Of a DNA stretch of 64,000 nt, positions 25,543-34,015 are shown one piece after another (the first letter of the stretch is position 1; every line of letters starts with the position of its first letter). The DNA lies in NCBI RefSeq assembly GCF_001422405.1, contig NZ_LMMV01000023.1, positions 249,156 to 313,155 of the forward strand. Direction: 5' to 3'. Origin of the DNA: Pseudorhodoferax sp. Leaf267 (GTDB lineage Bacteria > Pseudomonadota > Gammaproteobacteria > Burkholderiales > Burkholderiaceae_C). The notes below the pieces were generated by a model. The model had not been told where the DNA came from. It did not search any database and was given only the letters and a program-made list of their open reading frames with translations. The translations under genes were made by a program, and so were the position numbers.

Positions 25543-27339
25543 ATGCCCAGCTACACCCCGCCTCTGCGCGACATGCAATTCGTGCTGCACGAAGTGCTGC
25601 GCGTCACCGACGAGTTCAAGGCCATGCCTGCCTATGCCGAGGTCGATGCCGACACCATCAACGCCGTGCTGGAAGAGGGCGGCAAGTTCGCCGCCCAGGT
25701 CACCTTCCCGCTGAACCAGATCGGCGACGAGCAGGGCTGCACGCTCGACAAGGCCACCCATGAGGTCAAGACGCCCGCGGGCTTCAAGGAGGCCTACGCG
25801 CAATTCATCGAAGGCGGGTGGGCCGCCGTCAGCAGCGACCCGGAGTACGGCGGCCAGGGCCTGCCGCTGGTCGTGAGCCAGTGCTTCTACGAAATGCTGA
25901 ACTCGGCCAACCAGGCCTGGACCATGTACCCCGGCCTGTCGCACGGCGCGCACGCCGCGTTGCATGCGCACGGCACCGATGCGCAAAAGGCGCTCTACCT
26001 GCCCAAGCTCACGAGCGGCGAATGGACCGGCTCCATGTGCCTGACCGAGCCGCATTGCGGCACCGACCTGGGCCTGCTGCGCACCAAGGCCGAGCCGCAG
26101 CCAGACGGCAGCTACCGGCTCACCGGCAACAAGATCTTCATCTCGGCCGGCGAGCACGACATGGCCGCCAACATCGTGCACCTGGTGCTGGCCCGCCTGC
26201 CCGACGCGCCCCCGGGCAGCAAGGGCATCAGCCTGTTCGCCGTCCCCAAGTTCAATGTCAACGCCGACGGCAGCGTGGGCAGCCGCAACGGCATTTATTG
26301 CGGCGGCATCGAACACAAGATGGGCATCCACGGCAACTCCACCTGCCAGATGGTGCTGGAGGACGCGGCCGGCACGCTGGTCGGCGAGCCGCACAAGGGC
26401 CTGGCCGCGATGTTCGTGATGATGAACGCCGCACGCCTGGGCGTGGGCAACCAGTCGCTGGGCCTGACCGAGGTGGCCTACCAGAACGCGCTGGCCTATG
26501 CGAAGGACCGTCTGCAGATGCGATCGCTCTCCGGCACCAAGGCCAAGGACAAGCCGGCCGACCCCATCATCGTGCACCCCGACGTGCGCAAGATGCTGCT
26601 GACCGCCAAGGCCTACGCCGAGGGAGGCCGCGCACTCATGATGTTCTGCGGCGTGCTGCTCGACAAGGAACACCACCACCCCGACGCCAAGGTGCGCAAG
26701 GACAGCGGCGAGATCCTCGCGCTGCTCACGCCCATCGTGAAGGCCTTCCTCACCGACAACGGCTGGGCCGCCACCACGGGCTGCCAGCAAGTGTTCGGCG
26801 GCCACGGCTACATCCGCGAATGGGGCATGGAGCAATACGTGCGCGACGCGCGCATCAACATGATCTATGAAGGCACCAACACCATCCAGGCGCTGGACCT
26901 GCTGGGCCGCAAGGTGCTGTCCAACAACGGCGCCTCGCTGCGCAAGTTCGGCAAGCTGGTCGGCGCGCTGGTCGAGGAGGAGGGCGTTAACGAGAAGATG
27001 GCCGAGTTCATCAACCCGCTGGCGATGCTGGGCGAGCAGATGACCAAGTTCACGACCGAGCTGGGCTTCAAGGGCCTGCAGAACCCCGACGAGGTGGGTG
27101 CCGCTGCCGTGGACTACCTGCGCGTGGCCGGACACCTGGTGTTCGCCTACTTCTTTGCGCGCATGGCGCAGACCGCGCTGCGCGCTATCGCGGCCGGCAG
27201 CACCGATCCGTTCTACACCGCCAAGCTGCAGACCGCGCGCTTCTATTTCGCCAAGCTGTTCCCCGAGACGGCAAGCCTCATGCGCACCGCGCGCGGAGGC
27301 AGCAAGGCGCTGATGGATACCGAGGCGGCACTGGCCTGA
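25543..27339 (+). CDS. Acyl-CoA dehydrogenase, long FadE/AidB-like type with C-terminal extension
   Basis: At 598 residues this is the long form of acyl-CoA dehydrogenase. The first part is an N-terminal extension (Y-T-P-P-L-R-D-M-Q-F-V-L), then the FAD-binding core with M-C-L-T-E-P-H-C-G-T-D, F-I-S-A-G-E-H-D, and the catalytic-loop signature I-Y-E-G-T-N-T-I-Q-A-L-D-L. A dehydrogenase C-terminal domain of about 130 residues follows. It introduces the trans-2 double bond in acyl-CoA, passing electrons to ETF. It heads the structural genes under the TetR regulator, and all later steps of beta-oxidation are encoded downstream. Confidence 0.94.
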   Translation: MPSYTPPLRDMQFVLHEVLRVTDEFKAMPAYAEVDADTINAVLEEGGKFAAQVTFPLNQIGDEQGCTLDKATHEVKTPAGFKEAYAQFIEGGWAAVSSDPEYGGQGLPLVVSQCFYEMLNSANQAWTMYPGLSHGAHAALHAHGTDAQKALYLPKLTSGEWTGSMCLTEPHCGTDLGLLRTKAEPQPDGSYRLTGNKIFISAGEHDMAANIVHLVLARLPDAPPGSKGISLFAVPKFNVNADGSVGSRNGIYCGGIEHKMGIHGNSTCQMVLEDAAGTLVGEPHKGLAAMFVMMNAARLGVGNQSLGLTEVAYQNALAYAKDRLQMRSLSGTKAKDKPADPIIVHPDVRKMLLTAKAYAEGGRALMMFCGVLLDKEHHHPDAKVRKDSGEILALLTPIVKAFLTDNGWAATTGCQQVFGGHGYIREWGMEQYVRDARINMIYEGTNTIQALDLLGRKVLSNNGASLRKFGKLVGALVEEEGVNEKMAEFINPLAMLGEQMTKFTTELGFKGLQNPDEVGAAAVDYLRVAGHLVFAYFFARMAQTALRAIAAGSTDPFYTAKLQTARFYFAKLFPETASLMRTARGGSKALMDTEAALA

Positions 27340-27345
27340 ATTGCC

Positions 27346-27780
27346 ATGAAGAAGACCCTCCTGCTGGCCGTGATCGGCCTCGCGTCGGCCGCTTCCTGGG
27401 CACAGATGACCCCCGTGGGCCGCTGGCACAGCATCGACGACAAGACCGGCGAGACCAAGGCGCAGATGCTGATCGCCGAGAGCGGCGGCGTGCTGAACGG
27501 CCGCATCGAGAAGCTGCTGCGCAAGGGTGCCGATCCCGAGGCCCGCTGCACCGCCTGCACCGACGAGCGCAAGGACCAGCCCATGGTGGGCCTGGAGATC
27601 ATCCGCGGTGCCAAGAAGGCCGAGGGCGCGCAAGTGTGGGAGGGCGGCAAGATCCTCGACCCCGAGTCCGGCAAGAGCTACACACTGCGGCTCACGCCCA
27701 TCGACGGCGGCGCCAAGCTCGAAGTGCGCGGCTCCTTCGGCCCCTTCGGCCGCACCCAGACCTGGGTCCGCGTTCCTTGA
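27346..27780 (+). CDS. DUF2147 family secreted protein
   Basis: A 144-residue protein with a signal peptide (M-K-K-T-L-L-L-A-V-I-G-L-A-S-A-A-S-W-A-Q, cut near 20) and the DUF2147 body: P-V-G-R-W-H-S-I-D-D near the start, the N-G-R-I-E-K-L segment, a C-T-A-C-T pair and G-L-E-I-I-R-G, and the F-G-R-T-Q-T-W-V-R end. The family is common in Burkholderiales beta-oxidation operons, and its role is unknown. It lies 6 bases after the dehydrogenase and 11 before the fused hydratase/dehydrogenase, so it is co-transcribed with them. The product should be periplasmic, which is odd among cytosolic enzymes. Confidence 0.88.
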   Translation: MKKTLLLAVIGLASAASWAQMTPVGRWHSIDDKTGETKAQMLIAESGGVLNGRIEKLLRKGADPEARCTACTDERKDQPMVGLEIIRGAKKAEGAQVWEGGKILDPESGKSYTLRLTPIDGGAKLEVRGSFGPFGRTQTWVRVP

Positions 27781-27791
27781 AAGCACCAGAC

Positions 27792-30191
27792 ATGACGAAA
27801 TTCCAAGTGAAGAAGGTGGCCGTGCTCGGCGCCGGCGTGATGGGCGCGCAGATCGCGGCCCACCTCGTGAACGTGCGCGTGCCTGTCGTTCTATTCGATC
27901 TCCCAGCCAAGGAAGGCCCGAAGAACGGTATCGTCACGCGCGCCGTGGAGGGCTTGAAAAAGCTCAAGCCGGCGCCGCTCGCGGTGGCCGACGACGCCGC
28001 GCTGATCCAGCAGGCCAACTACGAAGAGCACCTGGCACAACTGGCCGAATGCGACCTCGTGATCGAGGCGATCGCCGAGCGCATGGACTGGAAGCGCGAC
28101 CTGTACGCCCGGATCGCGCCGCACCTGGCGCCGCATGCCATCGTGGCGTCCAACACTTCGGGGCTGTCGATCACGCAGCTCTCCGAATCGCTGCCCGAGG
28201 CGATCCGCCCGCGTTTCTGCGGCATTCATTTCTTCAACCCGCCGCGCTACATGTACCTGGTGGAGCTGATCGCCACACCGTCCACCGCGCCGCAGGTGAT
28301 GGACGACCTGGAGACCTTCGTCACCAGCACGCTGGGCAAGGGCGTGGTGCGCGCCAAGGACACGCCCAACTTCATCGCCAACCGCATCGGCATCGCCGGC
28401 ATGCTGGCCACGATGAAGGAAGTCGAGAACCACGGCCTCAGCTACGACGTGGTCGACGACCTGACCGGCAAGAAGCTGGGCCGCGCGAGTTCCGGCACCT
28501 TCCGCACGGCCGACGTCGTGGGCCTGGACACCATGGGCCATGTCATCAAGACGCTGCAGGACACGCTGAGCGCCGAGACCGACCCGTTCTATGCCAGCTT
28601 CGAGACGCCGCCCGTGCTCCAGGCGCTGCTGGAGCTGGGCCACCTGGGCCAGAAGACCAAGGGCGGCTTCTACAAGAAGGTCGGCCGCGACGTGCTGCGC
28701 TTCGAGCTGGAGAGCCGCAGCTACGTGCCGGGCGGCGAGAAGGCCGACGAGGTCTACGGCCGCATGCTGAAGAAGCCGGCCGCCCAGCGCCTGAAGCTGC
28801 TGCGCGAGGCCGAGGGTCCGCAGGGTCGCTTCCTCTGGGCCATCCTGCGCAACAGCTTCCACTACGCCGCCGTGCATCTGGCCGGCATCGCCGAGACCGC
28901 GCGCGATGTGGACTTCGCGATGCGCTGGGGCTTCGGCATGCAGCAGGGGCCGTTCGAGCTGTGGCAGGAAGCCGGCTGGCTGCAGGTGGCGCAGTGGGTG
29001 CAAGAAGACATCGACGCTGGCAAGGCGCTCTCCACCGCGCCGCTGCCCGCCTGGGTCTTCGAAGGCCCGGTCGCGCAGGCCGGCGGCGTGCACACGGCCG
29101 AGGGCTCGTGGAACCCGACCAGCGGCCGTTTCGAGCCGCGGCGCCAGTTGCCCGTGCACGCGCGCCAGCTGTTCCCCGAGACCGTGCGCGGCAGCGGTGC
29201 GCAGGGCTTCGCCACATCCGGCAAGACCGTGCACGAGACCGATGCCGTGCGGCTGTGGACGCTCGACGACGAGGTGCTGATCGCCAGCATCAAGACCAAG
29301 ATGCACGCCATCAGCCCCGAGGTGGCCGAAGGCGTGGCGCTGGCCGTCGAGCTGGCCGAGAAGGACTACCAGGGCGTGGTGATCTGGTCCGGCGACGAGC
29401 CGTTCTCGGCCGGCGCCGACCTGCAGGCCATGCTGCCGGCCTTCATGGCCGTGGGCGTGGCCGCGATCGAGGATGCGGAAGGCTTTTTGCAGCACACCAT
29501 GCTCAAGCTGCGCTATGCCGGCGTGCCGGTGGTGTCGGCCGTGCGCGGCCTGGCGCTGGGCGGCGGTTGTGAACTGGCCGTGCACTCCGCCCGCCGCGTG
29601 GTGGCGATGGAGAGTTACATCGGCCTGGTCGAGGTCGGCGTGGGCCTGGTGCCCGGTGCCGGTGGCCTCACCTACATCGCGCGCCGCGCGGCCGAGAACG
29701 CGGCCACGTCGACCGACAAGGATCTGCTGAAGTTCGTGAGCGAAGGCTTCACGGCCGCGGCCATGGCCAAGGTCGGCACCAGTGCGCTGGAGAGCCGCAA
29801 GCTGGGCTACCTGCTGGACTCCGACATCGTGGTGCCGAACAAGGACGAACTGCTGTTCGTGGCCATCGCCGAGGCCAAGGCCCTGGCGAACAGCGGCTGG
29901 CGCCCGCCCATGAAAAGGCTGTTCCCCGTGGCAGGCCGCAGTGCCAAGGCCACCATCCTCGGCCAGCTCGTGAACATGCGCGACGGCGGCTTCATCAGCG
30001 CGCACGACTTCCACATCGCCGGCCTGATCGCCGGTGTGCTGACGGGCGGCGATGTCGACGCCGGCACGCTGGTCAGCGAGGACTACCTGATGACGCTGGA
30101 GCGCAAGGCCTTTTGCTCGCTGATCGTGCACCCGAAGACGCAGGAGCGCATCTTGGGCATGCTGAACACGGGCAAGCCGTTGCGGAATTGA
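27792..30191 (+). CDS. 3-hydroxyacyl-CoA dehydrogenase / enoyl-CoA hydratase fusion
   Basis: A 799-residue fusion in the order dehydrogenase then hydratase (the reverse of FadB/FadJ). The NAD motif V-L-G-A-G-V-M-G lies at about 11-18, and the signature F-I-A-N-R-I-G and the 3HCDH C-terminal domain follow. The last 290 residues form a crotonase fold with E-P-F-S-A-G-A-D-L and L-A-L-G-G-G-C-E-L oxyanion-hole segments. It performs hydration and NAD-dependent oxidation in beta-oxidation and should pair with the thiolase encoded after the inserted DUF559 gene. The ATG at 27792 lies 11 bases after the DUF2147 stop. Confidence 0.95.
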   Translation: MTKFQVKKVAVLGAGVMGAQIAAHLVNVRVPVVLFDLPAKEGPKNGIVTRAVEGLKKLKPAPLAVADDAALIQQANYEEHLAQLAECDLVIEAIAERMDWKRDLYARIAPHLAPHAIVASNTSGLSITQLSESLPEAIRPRFCGIHFFNPPRYMYLVELIATPSTAPQVMDDLETFVTSTLGKGVVRAKDTPNFIANRIGIAGMLATMKEVENHGLSYDVVDDLTGKKLGRASSGTFRTADVVGLDTMGHVIKTLQDTLSAETDPFYASFETPPVLQALLELGHLGQKTKGGFYKKVGRDVLRFELESRSYVPGGEKADEVYGRMLKKPAAQRLKLLREAEGPQGRFLWAILRNSFHYAAVHLAGIAETARDVDFAMRWGFGMQQGPFELWQEAGWLQVAQWVQEDIDAGKALSTAPLPAWVFEGPVAQAGGVHTAEGSWNPTSGRFEPRRQLPVHARQLFPETVRGSGAQGFATSGKTVHETDAVRLWTLDDEVLIASIKTKMHAISPEVAEGVALAVELAEKDYQGVVIWSGDEPFSAGADLQAMLPAFMAVGVAAIEDAEGFLQHTMLKLRYAGVPVVSAVRGLALGGGCELAVHSARRVVAMESYIGLVEVGVGLVPGAGGLTYIARRAAENAATSTDKDLLKFVSEGFTAAAMAKVGTSALESRKLGYLLDSDIVVPNKDELLFVAIAEAKALANSGWRPPMKRLFPVAGRSAKATILGQLVNMRDGGFISAHDFHIAGLIAGVLTGGDVDAGTLVSEDYLMTLERKAFCSLIVHPKTQERILGMLNTGKPLRN

Positions 30192-30205
30192 GCAAGCCCC
30201 CCGCC

Positions 30206-30239
30206 CCTTCCCCCTTTGGGGGAAGGTTGGGATGGGGGC
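30206..30239 (+). repeat. Left 34-bp inverted repeat flanking the DUF559 gene
   Basis: The repeat consists of a 21-base hairpin (CCTTCCCCC TTT GGGGGAAGG) followed by TTGGGATGGGGGC. Its reverse complement occurs at 30601-30634 with a single difference in the hairpin loop. It starts 14 bases after the stop of the fused dehydrogenase gene. Confidence 0.9.
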
Positions 30240-30254
30240 ACGCCCGCCAACCAC

Positions 30255-30641
30255 ATGCAACACCAAGCCACCAGCACAGCCCAGGCGCATGCCCGCGCGT
30301 TGCGCCACGCCATGACCGATTCGGAACGGCGCCTGTGGTCGCGGCTGCGCCTGGAACAGCTCGGTGTGAAGTTCCGGCGCCAGCACCCCATAGGCCCCTA
30401 CATCGCCGACTTCGCTTGCCTGTCGCGCCGTTTGATCGTGGAGCTGGACGGTTCGCAGCATGCGGCGCAGGCCAGTGCCGACGCGCGTCGTGATGCATTC
30501 CTGAACGGGCAGGGCTTCTTCGTTCTTCGCTTCCCGTCGGACGCGCCACTGCGCAACATGGACGGGGTGCTGCAAACGAACGTTCAGTGGCTGGCCGACA
30601 GCCCCCATCCCAACCTTCCCCCAGAGGGGGAAGGAGCTTGA
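30255..30641 (+). CDS. DUF559 domain protein, Vsr-like endonuclease fold, inside an inverted-repeat element
   Basis: The 128-residue frame encodes a DUF559 protein. Its restriction-endonuclease-like core runs R-R-L-W-S-R-L-R-L-E-Q-L-G, K-F-R-R-Q-H-P-I-G-P-Y-I-A-D-F-A-C, L-I-V-E-L-D-G-S-Q-H and a closing F-F-V-L-R-F. The D-F and E-L-D-G residues are the usual metal-binding set of Vsr-like nucleases. The last 12 residues (H-P-N-L-P-P-E-G-E-G-A) are encoded by the right inverted repeat, showing that gene and repeat travelled together. It splits the fused dehydrogenase from its thiolase in an otherwise tight operon. A TTG at 30216 inside the left repeat could be an alternative start. Function is unknown; mobility of the element is inferred. 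Confidence 0.85.
   Translation: MQHQATSTAQAHARALRHAMTDSERRLWSRLRLEQLGVKFRRQHPIGPYIADFACLSRRLIVELDGSQHAAQASADARRDAFLNGQGFFVLRFPSDAPLRNMDGVLQTNVQWLADSPHPNLPPEGEGA
30601..30634 (-). repeat. Right 34-bp inverted repeat flanking the DUF559 gene
   Basis: The sequence GCCCCCATCCCAACC followed by a TTCCCCC AGA GGGGGAAGG hairpin is the reverse complement of the left repeat with one mismatch (AGA against AAA in the loop). It overlaps the 3' end of the DUF559 coding sequence and lies 16 bases before the AAGGAG site of the thiolase gene. Confidence 0.9.
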
Positions 30642-30663
30642 CCCCCTTTCAAGGAGTTTGACC

Positions 30664-31872
30664 ATGAGCAAACAAATCCAGGACGCCTACATCGTCGCCG
30701 CCACCCGCAGCCCCATCGGCCGCTCGCACCGCGGCACCCTGCGCAACCTGCGGCCCGACGAACTGCTCGCCGCCGTGCTGCGCGCCGCCATGGCCCAGGT
30801 GCCAGGGCTGGACCCCAAATCCGTCGAAGACGTGATCTGCGGCTGCGCCATCCCCGAGGCGCAGCAGGGCCTGAACGTGGCGCGCATCGGCGCCGTGCTG
30901 GCCGGCCTGCCGCACAGCGTGGGCGGCATCACCGTGAACCGCTTCTGCGCCTCGGGCCTGTCGGCCGTGCAGATGGCGGCCGACCGCATCCGCGTTGGCG
31001 AGGCCGACGTGATGATCGCCGCCGGCACCGAGAGCATGAGCATGGTGCCCATGATGGGCAACTCGCCCTCGCTGTCGCCCACCATCTTTGCCGACACGCA
31101 GAACATCGACGACTACGGCATCGCCTACGGCATGGGCCTCACGGCCGAGAAGGTGGCGCAGCAATGGAAGGTCGGCCGCGAGGCGCAGGACGCCTTCGCC
31201 GTCGAGTCGCACCGGCGCGCGCTGGCCGCGCAGCAGGCCGGCGACTTCGCGGGCGAGATCACGCCCATCGAGGCCACGGACCGCACGGCCGACCTGGCCA
31301 CGGGCGAATCCATCGCCAAGACGCGCACGCTGGCGCTGGACGAAGGCCCCAGGCCCGACACCAGCCTGGAGGGCCTGGCCAAGCTACGCCCGGTGTTCGC
31401 CGCGCGCGGCTCGGTCACGGCAGGCAACAGCTCGCAGACCTCGGACGGCGCCGGTGCGCTGATCCTCGTGAGCGAGCGCGCGCTCCAGCAATACGGCCTC
31501 ACGCCGCTGGCCCGCTTCGCCGGCTACGCCAGCCGCGGCGTGCCGCCCCACCTGATGGGCATCGGCCCCATCGAGGCGATCCCCGCGGCGCTGCGCAATG
31601 CCGGCCTGCAACTGAACGACATCGACTGGATCGAGCTCAACGAAGCCTTCGCCGCCCAGTCGCTGGCCGTGATCAACACCCTCGGCCTGGACCCGGCCAA
31701 GGTCAACCCCCTGGGCGGTGCCATCGCGCTGGGCCATCCGCTGGGCGCGACGGGCGCTATCCGGTCCGCGACAGTCGTGCATGCCCTGCGCCGCAAGAAT
31801 CTGAAGTACGGCATGGTCACGATGTGCGTGGGCATGGGCCAGGGCGCCGCTGGTATCTTCGAGCGGGTGTGA
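30664..31872 (+). CDS. Acetyl-CoA C-acyltransferase (thiolase, FadA-like)
   Basis: A 402-residue thiolase with nucleophile Cys95 (N-R-F-C-A-S-G), His358 (G-H-P-L-G-A-T-G) and Cys388 (M-C-V-G-M-G-Q-G). It resembles the FadA/acetyl-CoA acyltransferase class and should complete beta-oxidation with the fused dehydrogenase/hydratase. The ATG at 30664 is chosen over an in-frame TTG six bases earlier because AAGGAG is properly spaced to it. The inserted DUF559 element sits immediately upstream, so this gene may now depend on read-through or on promoter activity from the element. Confidence 0.95.
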   Translation: MSKQIQDAYIVAATRSPIGRSHRGTLRNLRPDELLAAVLRAAMAQVPGLDPKSVEDVICGCAIPEAQQGLNVARIGAVLAGLPHSVGGITVNRFCASGLSAVQMAADRIRVGEADVMIAAGTESMSMVPMMGNSPSLSPTIFADTQNIDDYGIAYGMGLTAEKVAQQWKVGREAQDAFAVESHRRALAAQQAGDFAGEITPIEATDRTADLATGESIAKTRTLALDEGPRPDTSLEGLAKLRPVFAARGSVTAGNSSQTSDGAGALILVSERALQQYGLTPLARFAGYASRGVPPHLMGIGPIEAIPAALRNAGLQLNDIDWIELNEAFAAQSLAVINTLGLDPAKVNPLGGAIALGHPLGATGAIRSATVVHALRRKNLKYGMVTMCVGMGQGAAGIFERV

Positions 31873-31891
31873 ACCAGAACGAGGGGGAGAC

Positions 31892-32701
31892 ATGGACGCG
31901 CATTTCGTCGACCAGGGCGTGGCATTGCAGGCCGATGGCGACGACCACTACACGGGCGCCGCACACGCGGCCTGGGGCAACATGGTCGGCCCGTTCGGCG
32001 GCATCACGGCCGCCACCGCGCTGAACGGCGTGCTGCAGCATCCGAGGCTGCTGGGCGCGCCGGTCGCGCTGACGGTCAACTACGCCAGCGCGCTCGCGCC
32101 CGCACCGTTCCGCCTGTCGGCCATGCCCGTGCGCACCAACCGCTCGACCCAGCACTGGACCATGACGATCACGCAGGACGGCTCGGACGAGGCTGTGCTC
32201 ACGGCCACGGCCGTGACCGCCGCGCGGCGCGAGACCTGGAGCCAGAACGACATGGCGCTGCCGCCCGCCCCGCGGCCGCAGGACGTGGAGCGCCTGCAGC
32301 TGCGCGGCGTCGAATGGCTCAACCGCTACGACATGCGGCCCGTGCATGGCGCGCTCCCCAAGGCCTGGGACGGCAGCGGCGATCACAGCCTCACGCAGAT
32401 GTGGGTGCGCGACGATCCGCAGCGCCCGCTGGATTTCGTGTCGCTCGCGGCCCTGTCCGACGTGTTCTATCCGCGCGTGTGGCTGCGCCGCGCCACGCGC
32501 GTGCCGGCCGGCACCGTGTCCATCACCACTTACTTCCATGCCGACGCCGCCATGCTGGCGCGCACCGGCACGGGCTACCTGTTCGCCCAGGCGCAGGCCC
32601 AGGCCTTTCGCAACGGGTTCTTCGACCAGACCGCGCAGCTGTGGAACGAGGCCGGTGAGCTGCTCGCCACGTCCCACCAGATCGTCTACTACAAGGAATG
32701 A
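31892..32701 (+). CDS. Acyl-CoA thioesterase, double hotdog (TesB-like)
   Basis: A 269-residue thioesterase of the two-hotdog type. The N-terminal hotdog has the G-N-M-V-G-P-F-G-G-I-T-A-A-T-A-L central helix (about 29-44), and the second half carries P-L-D-F-V-S-L-A-A-L-S-D-V-F and the closing F-D-Q-T-A-Q-L-W-N-E-A-G-E-L-L-A-T-S-H-Q. It should hydrolyse acyl-CoA to free acid and CoA, perhaps to relieve CoA trapping during beta-oxidation. It has a strong ribosome site (GGGGGAGA). Its stop overlaps an ATG of the next gene. Confidence 0.9.
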   Translation: MDAHFVDQGVALQADGDDHYTGAAHAAWGNMVGPFGGITAATALNGVLQHPRLLGAPVALTVNYASALAPAPFRLSAMPVRTNRSTQHWTMTITQDGSDEAVLTATAVTAARRETWSQNDMALPPAPRPQDVERLQLRGVEWLNRYDMRPVHGALPKAWDGSGDHSLTQMWVRDDPQRPLDFVSLAALSDVFYPRVWLRRATRVPAGTVSITTYFHADAAMLARTGTGYLFAQAQAQAFRNGFFDQTAQLWNEAGELLATSHQIVYYKE

Positions 32702-32703
32702 CC

Positions 32704-33468
32704 ATGAGCGATGTCCTGATCCACGCCGAAGCCGGCGTCACCACCATCACCTTCAACCGCGTCGACAAGAAGAACTCGATCACGGGCGCCATGTACGGCG
32801 CGCTGGCCGACGCGCTGGCCGCGGCGGAGGCCGACCCGGTGCAGCGCGTGGTCGTGCTGCAAGGGCACGAGACCATCTTCAGTGCGGGCAACGACATCGG
32901 CGACTTTCTGAACGCGCCGCCCAGCGGCGAAGACTCGCCGGTGTTCCGCTTCCTGCGCGGCATCGCCGGCTTCTCCAAGCCGCTGATCGCCGCCGTCTGC
33001 GGCCCGGCCGTGGGCGTGGGCACGACCATGCTGTTCCATTGCGACCTGGTCTATGCCGGCGACAACGCCGCGTTCTCCATGCCCTTCGTGAACCTGGGCC
33101 TGGTGCCCGAGGCCGCGTCCAGTCTGCTGGTGCCGCAGATGCTGGGCTACCACCGCGCGGCCGAGGCGCTGCTGCTGGGCGAGCCCTTCATGGCCGAGGC
33201 CGCGCTCGAGGTGGGCCTGGTCAACCGCGTCGTGCCGCCGTCCGAGGTGACCAACCTGGCCCAGGCCCAGGCGCGCAAGCTGGCGGCCAAGCCGCTGGCC
33301 TCGCTGGTGGCCACCAAGAAGCTGCTCAAGAAGGGCAGCGCCGACCAGGTGCTCGCGCGCATGGACGAAGAAGGCGCGATCTTTCGCCGCATGCTGGCCG
33401 AGCCGGCCGCGCGCGAGGCGTTCGGCGCGTTCATGGAGCGGCGCAAGCCCGATTTCTCCAAGCTGTGA
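32704..33468 (+). CDS. Enoyl-CoA hydratase
   Basis: A 254-residue crotonase-fold protein. The first segment is V-V-L-Q-G-H-E-T-I-F-S-A-G-N-D-I-G-D-F (about 57-75) and the second P-A-V-G-V-G-T-T-M-L-F-H-C-D; then A-L-E-V-G-L-V-N-R-V-V. The S-A-G-N-D form is typical of enoyl-CoA isomerase/hydratase relatives acting on odd or branched substrates. It is the last gene of the operon. The ATG at 32704 has an AAGGA site 7 bases before it, while the ATG at 32698, which overlaps the thioesterase stop, is too close to it. Its TGA abuts the stop of the convergent PQ-loop gene (TGATCA). Confidence 0.9.
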   Translation: MSDVLIHAEAGVTTITFNRVDKKNSITGAMYGALADALAAAEADPVQRVVVLQGHETIFSAGNDIGDFLNAPPSGEDSPVFRFLRGIAGFSKPLIAAVCGPAVGVGTTMLFHCDLVYAGDNAAFSMPFVNLGLVPEAASSLLVPQMLGYHRAAEALLLGEPFMAEAALEVGLVNRVVPPSEVTNLAQAQARKLAAKPLASLVATKKLLKKGSADQVLARMDEEGAIFRRMLAEPAAREAFGAFMERRKPDFSKL

Positions 33469-33804
33469 TCAGCGCGTCTCGTACCCGGTCGGTACCGGCG
33501 CAAGCCCTGCATAGGCGGCGGCCAACGCGCGCTTCCATTGCAGCCGCCGTCGCAGCGCGATGCCGGTCACGGCGCTGCAGCCGACCAGGTTGATCAGCGA
33601 GATCAGCAGTAGGGGCAGGTCGTGCACGACCTGCGTGCTGTACAGCACGGCGAACACGTGCGAGATGGACCAGGAGGCCCAGGTCAGCAGCGACACCGAG
33701 CGGGCCCCGTCCCTGCAGCGCCACACGGCGTGGATCTGCGGGAAGTACGACACAACGCGCAGCGCGTTCGTGCCCAGGTAGAGCCAGACGATGGCGGCCA
33801 GCAT
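33469..33804 (-). CDS. PQ-loop repeat (SWEET-like) membrane protein
   Basis: The 111-residue protein has three transmembrane helices and one PQ-loop repeat: Y-L-G-T-N-A-L-R-V-V-S-Y-F-P-Q-I-H-A-V-W, a charged loop (R-C-R-D-G-A-R), then S-V-S-L-L-T-W-A-S-W-S-I-S-H-V-F and L-P-L-L-L-I-S-L-I-N-L-V-G-C. Half-size proteins of this sort (SemiSWEETs) dimerise into transporters for sugars or similar solutes. The start is the ATG at 33804, with a GAGG site; an ATG at 33840 is in frame but lacks a site. The 175 bases between this gene and the sensor kinase stop hold nothing I can name. Confidence 0.78.
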   Translation of the reverse strand: MLAAIVWLYLGTNALRVVSYFPQIHAVWRCRDGARSVSLLTWASWSISHVFAVLYSTQVVHDLPLLLISLINLVGCSAVTGIALRRRLQWKRALAAAYAGLAPVPTGYETR

Positions 33805-34015
33805 GGGCGCCTCGGGGATGGGGGTGGACCACACAGGCATGCTAGCGATCCGGCCGGGCCGGCCTGGGTTGTGGCCGCGACCCGGCGGCCGGGCAGGGGC
33901 TGTGCATGCGCCGTGCGGCGAGGATGGGCGGCATGGCGGTCTCCTTCGTGCGATGGACGCCGACGCGCGGCGCATGCAGCCACTCTAGGAAACCAGGGCG
34001 CCGGCGGGAATGCCG

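Noticed and set aside
30216-30254. TTG start of the DUF559 gene inside the left repeat
   Set aside because: It would add residues encoded by the repeat only; kept as an alternative, but the ATG at 30255 matches the family better.
25264-30671. Two long minus-strand frames antisense to the beta-oxidation genes
   Set aside because: His/Gly/Val-rich composition without domains, and complete overlap with clearly recognised enzymes.
33466-33471. TGATCA at the meeting point of two stop codons
   Set aside because: It is simply two abutting stop codons of convergent genes; no site function is implied.
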